Source of the DNA: Rhizobium sp. BK313
GTDB taxonomy: Bacteria > Pseudomonadota > Alphaproteobacteria > Rhizobiales > Rhizobiaceae
Direction: 5' to 3'
Assembly: GCF_014193655.1 (NCBI RefSeq)
Contig: NZ_JACHZQ010000004.1
Coordinates: 434,001-498,000 of the forward strand
DNA: 64,000 nt
This document shows, piece after piece, positions 1-8,706 of the stretch. Position 1 is the stretch's first letter. Every line of letters begins with the position of its first letter. The position numbers were made by a program, and so were the translations under genes. Under the pieces are notes generated by a model. It did no database searches. It worked only from the letters and a program-made list of their open reading frames with translations, and was not told where the DNA came from.

Positions 1-239
1 ATCGAACAGGAACCTCCTTCATGCGGTCTCTTACCCCACAGGCGTAAGATTTCGTGACGACGATGCCTCCCGCTGACCCGCGGCGAGTTCCCTTGCGCTT
101 CGATGGCCGTCGTCATCGCCTTCGCCATGAGGCCGGGCTTGGGCACGTCCAACGTCCTGAGGCGGACCTGCGGACCAATCACCCTCCAGTGAATTCATTG
201 GACAGACCTTGCTGGAACTGGCGACGAGGATGACTAGCG
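1..239. other. Left edge without an assignable gene
   Basis: No reading frame here has a recognisable domain. One minus-strand frame around 60-200 reads a plausible peptide (VPKPGLMAKAMTTA) that continues off the left edge, so a broken or partial gene is possible. I cannot name it. Confidence 0.3.
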
Positions 240-695
240 TCAAATTGACGGAAACCCTCTAGCCAATGCGTCGGCAAGATCGTTCCCAGGAACGCCCGAG
301 TGCCCCTTGCACCATTCAATGCTCACTTGAGCGTTGCGATTGAGCAGAGCGTCCAATTGCTGCCAAAGTGCCAAATCCGATATCACACCCCGCCTCGACC
401 GTGGATTTGGGTTGATCCCCGTCCATCCGTTGGTACGCCAGATGGCCCGCCATCGGCGGCAACCTTCGATGACATGAACGGAGTCGGTCCACAGAGCGCA
501 GGCCTGCCCACCCGTTTCGGATTCGATCCAGGTCATCGCTCGTACGATGGCCATCACTTCGATCGAGTTGTTCGAAGTGCCGCGGGCCGATCCGGTGGCG
601 GTGTGTATGGTTCGGTCACCTTCAAACGCCACAAATGCCCAACTCCCTGTGCCAGAACCAGCATCGAACGAGCCGTCGGCGTAAACCTGGAACAT
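240..695 (-). CDS. Ribonuclease HI family protein
   Basis: Cleaves the RNA strand of RNA-DNA hybrids in the cytoplasm. The 151-residue protein is about the usual length for RNase HI and shows the family order of acidic catalytic residues: Asp7 in VYADGS, Glu46 in NNSIEVMAI, Asp71 in LWTDS, and a C-terminal GHSGVPGNDLAD carrying the flexible-loop His and the last Asp. I start it at the ATG just before FQVYADGS because family members begin their first strand there; the frame stays open to a GTG at 761, which would add 22 residues without known homology. No strong ribosome binding site separates the two. It stands alone between gene-poor stretches. It may be an accessory copy rather than the housekeeping rnhA, since it is isolated and its C-terminus is short, so no symbol is given. 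Confidence 0.85.
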   Translation of the reverse strand: MFQVYADGSFDAGSGTGSWAFVAFEGDRTIHTATGSARGTSNNSIEVMAIVRAMTWIESETGGQACALWTDSVHVIEGCRRWRAIWRTNGWTGINPNPRSRRGVISDLALWQQLDALLNRNAQVSIEWCKGHSGVPGNDLADALARGFPSI

Positions 696-761
696 GGTTG
701 TTTTGCTACCTGTCTGCACACTTGCCCAAATCAGCGTCGGCGGGCCGTCCTCCGCAGCCAC

Positions 762-1076
762 TTCATTGTCGTAGAACTCGGAAGTTTACCAGCAGCTTTT
801 GGCAGCTAAGGGCATTGTTACCAATCGCTCGACCAGATGACCATGAGCCTCTTCTCTGAAAATGGTATCGAAATCGTCCGAGGGCGCTCGACCTCTTTGA
901 GGGAGCGCCCCTCACCCCAGGCGCAAGTCATCGACGCGCCCGGAGACAGACGGTCGCGGAGGTTTGCGGATTAAAGGGTGGCTGACCACAGATGGGAACG
1001 GTTGCGTTAATTCGCAAGGCGCGACTTTCCCCCGAATGTTCGTCGACGTCCACTGGCCAGCCGCCACGCAGCGGTC
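762..1076. other. Intergenic stretch with one hairpin
   Basis: No coding signal was seen. An inverted repeat, GGGCGCTC at 882-889 and GAGCGCCC at 903-910 with a 13-base loop, can form a hairpin. It has no T-run on either side, so it is not a convincing intrinsic terminator. Confidence 0.4.
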
Positions 1077-1751
1077 TCACGCCGACTTTTTCAAGGCGGC
1101 GAGCAATTCTTTAGCCAGCTGTCCCGCTGAGGCAGGATTCTGACCAGTGATGAGACGGCCATCAACGACGACATGGGGCTCCCAGTTAGCTGCGGACGAG
1201 TACTCGGCACCCTCCGCCGTCAATGCGTCCTCAAGCTCGTATGGCACGTCCTCGCGCGCGTAATCGTACTCTTCCTTTTTCGAGAACGATGTCAGCTTTT
1301 TACCGCGCACGAACGGCGTGCCATCCCCAAGGTCAACGCCCAGCAACGAGCACGGCCCGTGACAAACAGCGGTCACCAGCTTGCCCGTGCTCCATGCCCG
1401 CACGACAGCCTTCTGGACATCAGAATTGCGCTGGATGTCGACCATTGGGCCAAGGCCACCTGGTATCAGGATCGCGTCGTAGTCTGCAGCATCCACCTCG
1501 GATAGTTTTCGGCTGCGATTGAGCCGACGAAAAGCCTTGCTCTGCATGAATTCCTTTTGGGCGGGATCATTTTCGTCATACGCGTCGTACGGTGTCCATC
1601 CGCCCGCGGGCGACGCGAACTCTACCGCAATTCCCGCCTTGTCGAGGACATCGAAGGGATGAGCGACCTCGGCGAAAAAGAAGCCAGTCTTGCGATTGTG
1701 CGGGCCGATCGCGGCCGCGTTGGTCACAATGAAAAGAACGTGTTGTGTCAT
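1077..1751 (-). CDS. DJ-1/PfpI family protein (Hsp31-like class I glutamine amidotransferase fold)
   Basis: The 224-residue protein belongs to the DJ-1/PfpI superfamily, whose members act as glyoxalase III-type enzymes, chaperones or peptidases. The nucleophile elbow AVCHGP places Cys130 next to His131, and the upstream LIPGGLGPM loop is typical. The long segment between strand 1 and the elbow, with GWTPYDAYDEND, resembles the Hsp31/HchA branch more than YajL. The ATG at 1751 is preferred over an upstream in-frame codon at 1772 because GGAGAG lies just before it and MTQHVLFIVTN starts the first strand directly. It is a single-gene unit. Detoxification of methylglyoxal is the likely role by family; the substrate is inferred. 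Confidence 0.85.
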   Translation of the reverse strand: MTQHVLFIVTNAAAIGPHNRKTGFFFAEVAHPFDVLDKAGIAVEFASPAGGWTPYDAYDENDPAQKEFMQSKAFRRLNRSRKLSEVDAADYDAILIPGGLGPMVDIQRNSDVQKAVVRAWSTGKLVTAVCHGPCSLLGVDLGDGTPFVRGKKLTSFSKKEEYDYAREDVPYELEDALTAEGAEYSSAANWEPHVVVDGRLITGQNPASAGQLAKELLAALKKSA

Positions 1752-2931
1752 GCGTCTCTCCTTGATCAACAATGATGCAGATGCAAGTTTACATGATCGG
1801 GGCTTTAGCCTGGGCCGCCCCCCGGAATCGGTCCGCCCTCAGGACAACCAGCTTCACCTCTACACTCTTGGACCCATAATTTGGTAATCCACGGTGTTCC
1901 TTTCGCAAATTTCCGCTGCGAAAACCCCAGCGCACCAGGAAATGTCCGCGGATTTATCTGACAATAGGTATAGGTGTCCCGGCCTTACCTTGCTCACTAA
2001 GCGTGGTTAGAGCGGATACACGGCGACTTCGTGAAAGTATTCTACCCCCTCCGGCACCTTGGCTTTGCCGGACCCCGGCAATATAGCTTCATTCGGTTTC
2101 GAACAAAAGCTACTCCTTTCGATAGTCCGCCGAAACACTGCTCGGCGATGCTCTCGCGTCCGGTTGACACGCATGCGATCTCGAAGACCTGAATGCCCTC
2201 ATGTTTTCGACGCTCCGTCCCCGCCGCATTTATACGCTGCGTTGCGCTCCGTACCATTAGTGGTTCCAGGAAGGCATCTGCCGATCATCATTGATTTGCG
2301 GATGCGGGCCTTCCTGTCACGTTGGCGTGGAGCCTTTCTCTTGCCGAACACATCGAAAGCGTACGTGACAGCCTTTGGCGCGATCCGGCCGGGACTGCAA
2401 TCGATCCCAAGCGGTTTTGACCGATCCGGCATCAAATGACGCGCGGATCAACCAGGTAATGTTCGTCGTATCGTCCAGGGTGCAACCGCCTCTCTGGATA
2501 CTTGAAGACTGCAGCTCAACGTCCGGAGTCCTCTACCGAAGCCGCGGCGCATTTAAATCGATAACGAAGCGTTGGGCATGGACGCCGTCATGCTGTCACA
2601 ACTCTCTGCTGTCGGCTGGACGAAAGGGAAATTGATCTCCGGAGAAAGCTGTCAGTAGTCGGCAGGCTCCTTGCGCGGGCACATGGATCTGAAGATGCCC
2701 ATTAGTGTCGGGATAGTGCCCGGGCTACAAGGCTAGAAGGGCCCGGTGCACGTTCCTCGGCGACGAGGGCGCGCGCCTCGACGGCATAATTGCGGAACGT
2801 CGCACAGCAGTTCCATGATAATTTCGTCGGGCGGGCCTCGGTTTCGCAGGAGAGCGGGCTCGACAACGTCCATTGGCGATGTCACTAACTGGCGATAAGG
2901 ATGACCGGATTGCAGAACGAAAGGAACTGAA
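1752..2931. other. Long gene-poor stretch
   Basis: About 1.2 kb in which the open frames on both strands overlap each other, lack ribosome binding sites and carry no recognisable motif. Base composition is less GC-rich than in the operons. It may hold decayed genes, but I could not identify any. Confidence 0.4.
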
Positions 2932-3234
2932 ATGAGCGCCTATGTTGTATTCGTCCGTGACCGCATTACGAACCCCGAGGAATTCAAGACGTATGGACAG
3001 ATGGCGCCCCTTGCAAGGGAAGGACACGATATGAAGGCTCTCGCCTTCTACGGACCGTCCAGGACGCTGGAAGGGCCTACGGTAGACGGATCCGTCATTA
3101 TAGAGTTTCCGACGATGGATGCTGCTCAGGCTTGGTACGACAGTCCGCTTTACCAGGACGCCCGGGTACATCGCCTGAAGGGCGCTGAGTATCGCGTCTT
3201 TATTGTGGAAGGCGTTCCGGCACCAGGAGCGTAA
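2932..3234 (+). CDS. DUF1330 family protein
   Basis: A 100-residue dimeric alpha-beta barrel (ferredoxin-like) protein. The N-terminal AYVVFVRDRITNPEEF strand-helix, the central VDGSVIIEFPTMDAAQAWYDS and the Tyr/Phe-rich end match the DUF1330 family, which is abundant in rhizobia and of unknown function. An AAGGA ribosome binding site lies six bases before the ATG. It stands alone, with no operon partner. The family assignment is firm; no activity can be given. Confidence 0.85.
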   Translation: MSAYVVFVRDRITNPEEFKTYGQMAPLAREGHDMKALAFYGPSRTLEGPTVDGSVIIEFPTMDAAQAWYDSPLYQDARVHRLKGAEYRVFIVEGVPAPGA

Positions 3235-3417
3235 CAGGTGACGAGCTCCACGAGCTTCGCTTTTCGACTATCGCAACCGCTGACCATTTCTATCTCTGTA
3301 GCGTGAATTTGTGATCACTGACAAAGATGGCCGTGTGCGTAGCATTTCCGGGTTCGCGAGGATTCTCATCCGGTCGATATGTGCCGAAAGGCGACAGCGG
3401 CCGGGAGAGCCGGCGAC

Positions 3418-3657
3418 ATGTTGAAAATCAATGACCTGATAGCGTCAGCTAAATCCGTCTGCGACCGATACGAAAGAGGACGCATAGAGAGGGAGACCGT
3501 CCGTGAGTGGATCTTGCGCCTTGGCTCGTATCCATCGCCGCATGGTGATCGCGTGCGGGAAGCGGCGGAGTGGTTTAGGGCTCATCCCGCGAGCGAAGTG
3601 CCAGCCGATGTCCGAGATGTTGATGTGGACAGACTAAGGGCAATCTTTTTGCAGTGA
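3418..3657 (+). CDS. Small hypothetical protein
   Basis: A 79-residue soluble, mostly helical and charged protein (MLKINDLIASAKSV at the start, a central ERGRIERETVREW helix). I do not recognise the family. The ATG at 3418 follows GGAGAG at good spacing; the frame also extends to an upstream ATG at 3379 that lacks a site. Codon use looks like the neighbouring genes. No operon context helps. Confidence 0.5.
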   Translation: MLKINDLIASAKSVCDRYERGRIERETVREWILRLGSYPSPHGDRVREAAEWFRAHPASEVPADVRDVDVDRLRAIFLQ

Positions 3658-4507
3658 GCCGATCTGGTTTGCTTGTCACTGCCGATACTATAGACACCCT
3701 CGAAGAACGCGACCGCCGTTAGTTTTAGAACGGGGTCGGGCGGCCGATTGACGTCACGCTGCTGCCGCGAGATCACGTGGCCGTTCTTTAACTCCTTCAC
3801 TGCAGCCAAAATAATACTTTCTCCACATAACAATTGGTCGGAATGAGGCGCAAGGATGCACGTTTCCAAGAGAGCGCGCCGTTTGACATTAAACGAGAAC
3901 ATAAAAAGAACAAATAAGCGAGTCGACCGGATCAATCTCTCGCTCTTTGGCCACTGCAAATTCGGCACTCATTGGGCATACGCCTCCATCCTGCGGCGGA
4001 GAGGCCGACGGCTTTTCAGTTCTAGATTTTTTGTTGCCTCAATTGGACCGGTAACCGGGAGTTGGCTAGGGCCATCGCCGCAGTCAATTCAGTGACTGCC
4101 ATCGTAGCGAGCACTGACGCTGATCTTCTCGGCCTTGGAGTTATGGAAGCCCAACGGCGGCTTTATGGACCTGGCGAAGCTCACGCTTGGTGCGTTTATC
4201 GGATCATTCGTTCAGCGCGTGGCCACTGCTCAGCAAGTTACCGCGAGCGCGGGGCGCGCTCCACCCGAAGCTATTCCGTAATACTTCGCGAGTTCGGGCG
4301 CTTGGGGCGGTACCTGTTGCCTATGGGTGTCGCAATCTCCGGGGTGAAATCAGATGGCCTATCGTCGTCAATTCCCTAGCCGCTGTACGCGGTTCCTTAG
4401 CTCATGCCGACTGCTATCTGCCGGTAACGGCCTATTGAGTTGTTTTGCAAGAACCGGTTGATTAAAGCTACCCGTGAAGACAACCAGCGCGCATAAGAGG
4501 GGCAAGA
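3658..4507. other. Gene-poor stretch with a possible 38-residue ORF
   Basis: No confident gene. On the plus strand, 4165-4281 could encode a 38-residue peptide with a hydrophobic start (MDLAKLTLGAFIGSFV) and a TAA stop. Its frame is also open back to about 4108, so it could be the 3' remnant of a lost membrane-protein gene. The ribosome binding site is weak. Confidence 0.3.
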
Positions 4508-4894
4508 ATGAGTATCCCGTTGCTTGGACAAGGGAACGCTCTACCCGAAGGATTCCCGTATCAAGGATTTTGGATCCTAGAGCCGCGAATTTTTCTGTTC
4601 ATTTCAGATGATCAGCCAACCCGAGACATCCACGCCCCGAGATTTGCGGAGATAATCAACCCCAACGGCGATGACTGGGCGTTCGGCTTCGACGCGCATT
4701 TGCTGGCCGAAGCATTATCGGTATCTCAGCAAGACTTGTTTGCTGCCAATGGCATTGGTCGATTAACGTTGGAGAGCATAGCATCCGACACTCCAGATGG
4801 AGAGGATGCCACCATAAAGAGGTACACATTCGGCCTGAGAGGACGGCACGCGACCGTAGTCATCCAAAACCTGGATTCATATGGGCACACGTGA
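4508..4894 (+). CDS. Hypothetical protein
   Basis: A 128-residue soluble protein with a good ribosome binding site (GAGGGGCAAGA before the ATG). It has alternating strands and acidic turns (WILEPRIFLFISDD, HAPRFAEIINPNGDDW) and no signal peptide or membrane segment. I do not recognise the family. It precedes a small secreted protein gene, with a 96-base gap that suggests separate or loosely linked transcription. Confidence 0.6.
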   Translation: MSIPLLGQGNALPEGFPYQGFWILEPRIFLFISDDQPTRDIHAPRFAEIINPNGDDWAFGFDAHLLAEALSVSQQDLFAANGIGRLTLESIASDTPDGEDATIKRYTFGLRGRHATVVIQNLDSYGHT

Positions 4895-4990
4895 CGCGCA
4901 TCCCTCGTTTTGCCCCGTTCCAAAGCCTCGATGCCTTAATGCCCATAAGCTTCGTGCCGAAGCGAATATATCAGAGGAGATAACCGGCTC

Positions 4991-5239
4991 ATGTTTAGAA
5001 CAACAATGATCGTGGTCAGCACTGCCTTAGTGGCGGCCAGTCTTATGGTTGCCGCTGATGCTTCAGCCGCAGGTCATGGAGGACACGGCGGACGAAAACC
5101 AATCCTAAAGGCAGGCAATCATAAGGCCGGTACACCAAGCTTCGCTTCGCATATCCGCAATGGCAATACTTCGTCCAACAATGGCAACTACGGCATGAGC
5201 GGACCCTACACCGGATTGAAATTTATCGGCAACCAGTAG
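4991..5239 (+). CDS. Small secreted Gly/His/Asn-rich protein
   Basis: An 82-residue protein with a clear Sec signal peptide: charged MFRTT, a hydrophobic core and an ADASAAG cleavage site near residue 27. The mature part is only about 55 residues, starts HGGHGGRK and ends in Asn/Gly-rich sequence. GAGGAG precedes the ATG at somewhat long spacing. The His-Gly cluster could bind metal, but that is inference. No family is recognised. Confidence 0.6.
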   Translation: MFRTTMIVVSTALVAASLMVAADASAAGHGGHGGRKPILKAGNHKAGTPSFASHIRNGNTSSNNGNYGMSGPYTGLKFIGNQ

Positions 5240-5283
5240 TCGATCCGGCTCAACGGCGGCCCAGTCACGCCTTATCACATCTT

Positions 5284-5913
5284 CTAGAGGTTGAATGCCG
5301 AGCGGATACCGTCAATTACAAACTGGATCGAAAGCGCCGCCAAAAGAACCCCGAGCAAACGGGTAAGCAGTACACGACCGCTGACCCCGAGCACCCTGTC
5401 GACCTTCTGCGCCAGGATAAGCGCGGCGACGACCAATCCCATCACGACAGCAATGACGCCCATCAACTCAAGCTTTCCGACTACTCCATCCAGTGTTCCT
5501 GCAATCAGCACTGTCGCGGACAAAGCACCCGGCCCGGCGACGAGCGGGATCGCGATTGGAAACACTGCCAGGTGATGCAGGTGCTCCTTGGTAATGGCGG
5601 CGTCACTGCTGCGCGATCGACGTTGCTGGCGCAATTCGAAGATCATTTCAAAAGCGATCGTAAACAGCATCAGTCCGCCTGCAACACGAAACGCGCCCAT
5701 CGATATGCCGAGCGTTTGAAGGATCGTCGCACCAAAAAGGGCAAAAGTGGTCAAAATGCCGAAAGCGATCACTACGCCACGGCCTGCGACCAGCTTGCGT
5801 TGCTGGCGCGTCATGCCGTGCGTTACGCCGAGGAAAAGCGGCGCAAGGCCCGGCGGATCGACAGTCACTAACAAAGTGGTAAAAGCATGGAAGATGAAAT
5901 CATAGGTTGCCAT
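5284..5913 (-). CDS. MarC family integral membrane protein
   Basis: A 209-residue inner-membrane protein with about six hydrophobic segments. The signature LVTVDPPGLAPLFL near the N-terminus and the second half FPIAIPLVAGPGALSATVL mark the MarC/UPF0056 family. MarC was once linked to multiple antibiotic resistance, but that link has been withdrawn and the function is unknown. The start overlaps by 14 bases the end of a possible 47-codon ORF on the same strand, which suggests translational coupling. Confidence 0.9.
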   Translation of the reverse strand: MATYDFIFHAFTTLLVTVDPPGLAPLFLGVTHGMTRQQRKLVAGRGVVIAFGILTTFALFGATILQTLGISMGAFRVAGGLMLFTIAFEMIFELRQQRRSRSSDAAITKEHLHHLAVFPIAIPLVAGPGALSATVLIAGTLDGVVGKLELMGVIAVVMGLVVAALILAQKVDRVLGVSGRVLLTRLLGVLLAALSIQFVIDGIRSAFNL

Positions 5914-6043
5914 AAGGTTCCTTCAGGTCGGCGTAGAGAATCTGCCCAATGCTCCGCGACCCCTTTCCTTCCAGCATTCGCGCCCTGTCAATGAGACGAG
6001 ATTCCACCTCGCGTTGCTGCGTCCAGCTTAACGACGAGCTCAT
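5900..6043 (-). CDS. Possible small ORF overlapping the MarC start
   Basis: A 47-residue charged helical peptide (MSSSLSWTQQREVE, RLIDRARMLEGKGS) whose last codons overlap the MarC start codon in another frame. The overlap and the amphipathic composition favour a real leader or small protein, but there is no good ribosome binding site and I know no family. It could also be a chance frame. Confidence 0.35.
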   Translation of the reverse strand: MSSSLSWTQQREVESRLIDRARMLEGKGSRSIGQILYADLKEPYGNL

Positions 6044-6434
6044 AGTTTTTCGATTGGGAACGGCTCTCGCAGAAATAGGAAAAGGATAAAGCCAGCAGCC
6101 GACGTACCCCCCCGGTGAAGGCCGCCAGTCAGGCCGCTTGAGCAAGCTGCCGCAAGGCCGCTGCCGTTCCCGATCTCGACATCGATTGAAACGCGATTGT
6201 GCGTGATAGGTTTAGCGTTTTCGACGGACGGAACGTCGTGCCACCTAAGCCTGGGCAATATTGGCGAGAACCACACGCGCCGCGACCATTTTTGGACCGA
6301 GGCATGCACCCGACCCCTCGCAGCGTCTCAAGCGCTTCGATGAAGAAACCGCTTAATTCATAGACTTAACCCATTGTGTTTCCTATACTTTATGGGCATT
6401 TTGCCTGACTTCCTACAAATCTACTCTAACGAAT
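6044..6434. other. Intergenic stretch
   Basis: No supported gene. The open frames on both strands are Arg/Pro/Ser-rich shadows. The right part (6300-6440) is noticeably AT-rich, as might be expected of a promoter or a decayed end, but I see no clear motif. Confidence 0.35.
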
Positions 6435-6554
6435 TTACTCCGCGAACGCTTCACTCAGACGTCCAGGAGCAATTGCCGATGCGTAAGCACCTTGCCGCGT
6501 CCGCACACTCATGCCTGCTGCGACAATACGCTGCTTTTGCTCTTCGGCAGTCAT
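6435..6554 (-). CDS. Small ORF coupled to the HD-domain gene
   Basis: A 39-residue ORF (MTAEEQKQRIVAAGM, then SVRTRQGAYASAIAP) whose ATG overlaps the HD gene's stop as ATGA. The overlap is the same type seen between the two genes just upstream, so it may be the fourth member of the operon. Short length and lack of a known family keep this tentative; it may be a truncated remnant. Confidence 0.35.
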   Translation of the reverse strand: MTAEEQKQRIVAAGMSVRTRQGAYASAIAPGRLSEAFAE

Positions 6555-7279
6555 TGATCCCACGGTGAATGAAGGATGATGCTGCAGAGATCTGCGCGGT
6601 GGAAAGTTGGGTCCTTGAACGCAAGAATGTCATCGTTGAAAGTGCCGAAGGTAGTATGTGGCCTATGCTTCATCCCGTCATGGAAGGCGTTGATTATCCC
6701 GTTCTTGAAGTCGGCAGCGCGCGGGTACGCGGAGACAATCGCCTGACGCTGGTGGTCGCTGAAGCTGTCGTAGCCGCGTCCGGCCACGTCCATGCCAGCC
6801 CCGGCCTGCACCAAGAATATCTCCGGGTGCATGTGTTCGGGAATGCCAGGGGTCGTGTGAAGAGCGATCGCGGTCCACACTTTCTCGACGTCCAATTCCG
6901 GAATGGCATGGGCCCGCAGAAAGTTACGGGCGGCGTTGGCGCCATCGACTTCGAAGCGCAATTCGCTGTCACGATACCCCTCGGTCAGACCGATGTCGTG
7001 GAACATGGCCGCCACGTAAAGAAGTTCGATATCGAATTTCAAGTTCTTCTGTTTTCCCATGAGGGCTCCCCAGAAGAAGACTCGAGTGGAGTGGAAGAAT
7101 AGCAGGTCGCTCTCGGTATCACGAATGAACTGCGTGACCTCACCCGCCAATTTGCTGTCGGGGATTTTTATTCCAAAGATCTCGGTCACTGATGGCAGCC
7201 TCCTGGCAATTTTGACGTGGCTTCTGTTCCTTCCAACGCCCTCATGGCACGGCCGGGTCCATCCTGATTCCCGGTTCAT
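6551..7279 (-). CDS. HD-domain metal-dependent hydrolase
   Basis: A 242-residue protein with the HD metal-binding set: His63 in FFHSTRVFF, the His94-Asp95 doublet in AAMFHDIGLT and later His residues around IALHTTPGIPEHMHPE. The spacing resembles the cyanamide-hydratase-like branch of HD proteins that hydrate nitriles or hydrolyse small molecules rather than nucleotides. Its ATG overlaps the PnbB stop as ATGA, so it is the third gene of the nitrobenzoate operon. The first 35 residues are Arg-rich and may not be native; a later start is possible. Its role in nitroaromatic metabolism is not known to me. Confidence 0.75.
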   Translation of the reverse strand: MNRESGWTRPCHEGVGRNRSHVKIARRLPSVTEIFGIKIPDSKLAGEVTQFIRDTESDLLFFHSTRVFFWGALMGKQKNLKFDIELLYVAAMFHDIGLTEGYRDSELRFEVDGANAARNFLRAHAIPELDVEKVWTAIALHTTPGIPEHMHPEIFLVQAGAGMDVAGRGYDSFSDHQRQAIVSAYPRAADFKNGIINAFHDGMKHRPHTTFGTFNDDILAFKDPTFHRADLCSIILHSPWDQ

Positions 7280-7836
7280 CGGATCAAGTCAGCAGTGGGT
7301 GCCTTGATGTCGTAGGAGATGCGTCCAGAGGGCAGAAGGAAGAAGGCGATCAGAGCACCACCCCTAGCCTCGGGATAGTGATGGCTGCCGGGCGCCGGCG
7401 CTGTCCATCCAGCATGACGCCATCCCAGCGGCCCCATCAGTTCCGCGGACGGCTCCAGCGGCACAACGAGGTTGAACTCGCCATACGGATGGAGATGATA
7501 GTCTCCGCGGAAGACATGCTCCGGGGCCGGCTTCTGGTCATTCGGGATGCGGCCCTCGCGACTGTCCATGTAGACAGTCGTCAAGCTGAAATAATGCGAC
7601 TGAGCGCAAGGCTCGAGAAGACGGCTGCGACGGTAGTGGCGCCCACTGATTTCGACGTCGGCTGCCCAGCCCTGCTCGACCCCGCGCCTCACCCGGTGCG
7701 CAAGGTCTTCGTAGACTGTGCTACCAGGACCATGCTCGTCATTTAGCCAACGCTCCATTTCCTCGCCTGGCGTCCGGTCTGTTATCTGTTCGATGAAAGC
7801 CATTGCTGCCTCGATCAGTTCGTAACGCTCGGTCAT
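7276..7836 (-). CDS. pnbB: 4-hydroxylaminobenzoate lyase (DUF4863 family)
   Basis: This 186-residue protein matches, from memory, the DUF4863/PnbB family that turns 4-hydroxylaminobenzoate into protocatechuate with release of ammonia. The cupin-like core has histidines that could bind metal (GDYHLHPYGEFN near 115-127 and APGSHHYPEARGG near 150-160). Its position between the nitroreductase and the HD protein, 21 bases after the nitroreductase stop, supports the role: the nitroreductase would supply the hydroxylamine. The family name is recalled rather than searched. Confidence 0.75.
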   Translation of the reverse strand: MTERYELIEAAMAFIEQITDRTPGEEMERWLNDEHGPGSTVYEDLAHRVRRGVEQGWAADVEISGRHYRRSRLLEPCAQSHYFSLTTVYMDSREGRIPNDQKPAPEHVFRGDYHLHPYGEFNLVVPLEPSAELMGPLGWRHAGWTAPAPGSHHYPEARGGALIAFFLLPSGRISYDIKAPTADLIR

Positions 7837-7857
7837 GAAAGTTCCTCCAACAACTGC

Positions 7858-8565
7858 TCAAAAGCCGTGAAACGAAGCGATGTCTTCAACCGGCGCCTTC
7901 GGCATTGGCGGACGTCGCTGGGACCATTCGGGGTCGGCAAAACCCATGGACATGCCACAGACGACCATTTCCTGGGGCGAAAGCGGCAGATGGTGGCGGA
8001 TAACGGCATGGTAACGGGCAAAAAACTCCTGCGTGCACGTGTCGAGACCGCGCGCCCGAGCCGCCAGCATCACGTTCTGAATGAACATGCCGAGATCGAG
8101 CCAACTGCCCTTTTCCAGGTGTCGATCGATCGTGAAGATGAGGCCGACCGGCGCATCGAAGAACCGGTAGTTGCGCGCGGTCTGCGCGGCCCGCGCGGCT
8201 TGATCTTTGGCGTCAATGCCGATTGAGCCGTAAAAGACGGCGCCGAACTCGCGCCGGCGCGAAGCATAGGGCTCAGGCAGATTCTCCGGGAAATAATTGT
8301 ATTCGGGTGAGTGAGCGCTTGGCACGGTCTCATGCGCAACTCCGATCGCTCTGATCAAGGTCCCCTTGGCATGGCCCGTCACCACATGCACCCGCCAAGG
8401 CTGCACATTCGCTCCAGTTCCAGCATGACGCGCGACCTCAATGATCTCGGTGATCGTCGCAAGGCTCACAGGGCGATCCACATAGAACCGGTTGGCAAAT
8501 CGACCGCGCATCACGTGATCGACGGCTGAAACTGAATTTAAAACGCTGCCCGGGTCGCTGGTCAT
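7858..8565 (-). CDS. pnbA: Nitroreductase, probable 4-nitrobenzoate reductase
   Basis: A 235-residue FMN-dependent nitroreductase. The family start RGRFANRFYVDRPV, the FMN phosphate-binding ARHAGTGANVQPWRVHVV (about 45-62) and the C-terminal VCGMSMGFADPEW are all present. In the PnbA role it would reduce 4-nitrobenzoate with NAD(P)H to 4-hydroxylaminobenzoate. It is the first gene of a minus-strand operon pnbA-pnbB-HD and is divergent from a LysR regulator across a 141-base gap holding a palindrome. Other nitroaromatic carboxylates are possible substrates; the operon partner PnbB is the main reason for the specific call. Confidence 0.75.
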   Translation of the reverse strand: MTSDPGSVLNSVSAVDHVMRGRFANRFYVDRPVSLATITEIIEVARHAGTGANVQPWRVHVVTGHAKGTLIRAIGVAHETVPSAHSPEYNYFPENLPEPYASRRREFGAVFYGSIGIDAKDQAARAAQTARNYRFFDAPVGLIFTIDRHLEKGSWLDLGMFIQNVMLAARARGLDTCTQEFFARYHAVIRHHLPLSPQEMVVCGMSMGFADPEWSQRRPPMPKAPVEDIASFHGF

Positions 8566-8649
8566 CGCTGGCGTCCATTATGTCCTGCAATGCTCAGATC
8601 ATCGTTCGACTTGCCTGTTTCAGGAAGTGCAATGTTGACAATATGAAAA

Positions 8650-8662
8650 TGCATGACATGCA
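8650..8662. promoter_or_regulatory. Candidate LysR operator in the pnb divergent promoter
   Basis: TGCATGACATGCA is a perfect 6+1+6 inverted repeat between the divergent nitroreductase and LysR genes. A TTGACA hexamer sits just upstream at 8635-8640. LysR proteins bind such dyads near divergent promoters, but the usual T-N11-A form is only partly met, so assignment is inferred from position. Confidence 0.4.
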
Positions 8663-8706
8663 CTCTGCTGGCGGTAGGTTCCGCCTGCAAACGAGCTTGT
8701 GAGCCA

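Noticed and set aside
882..910. Hairpin downstream of the RNase HI gene as an intrinsic terminator
   Set aside because: The stem is real but has no T-run on either strand and lies on the upstream side of the RNase gene and downstream of the DJ-1/PfpI gene by 170 bases.
2059..2439. A 126-codon plus-strand frame in the long gene-poor stretch
   Set aside because: It overlaps equally long frames on the other strand, has no ribosome site, and its Arg/Pro/Ser-rich composition is typical of chance frames in GC-rich DNA.
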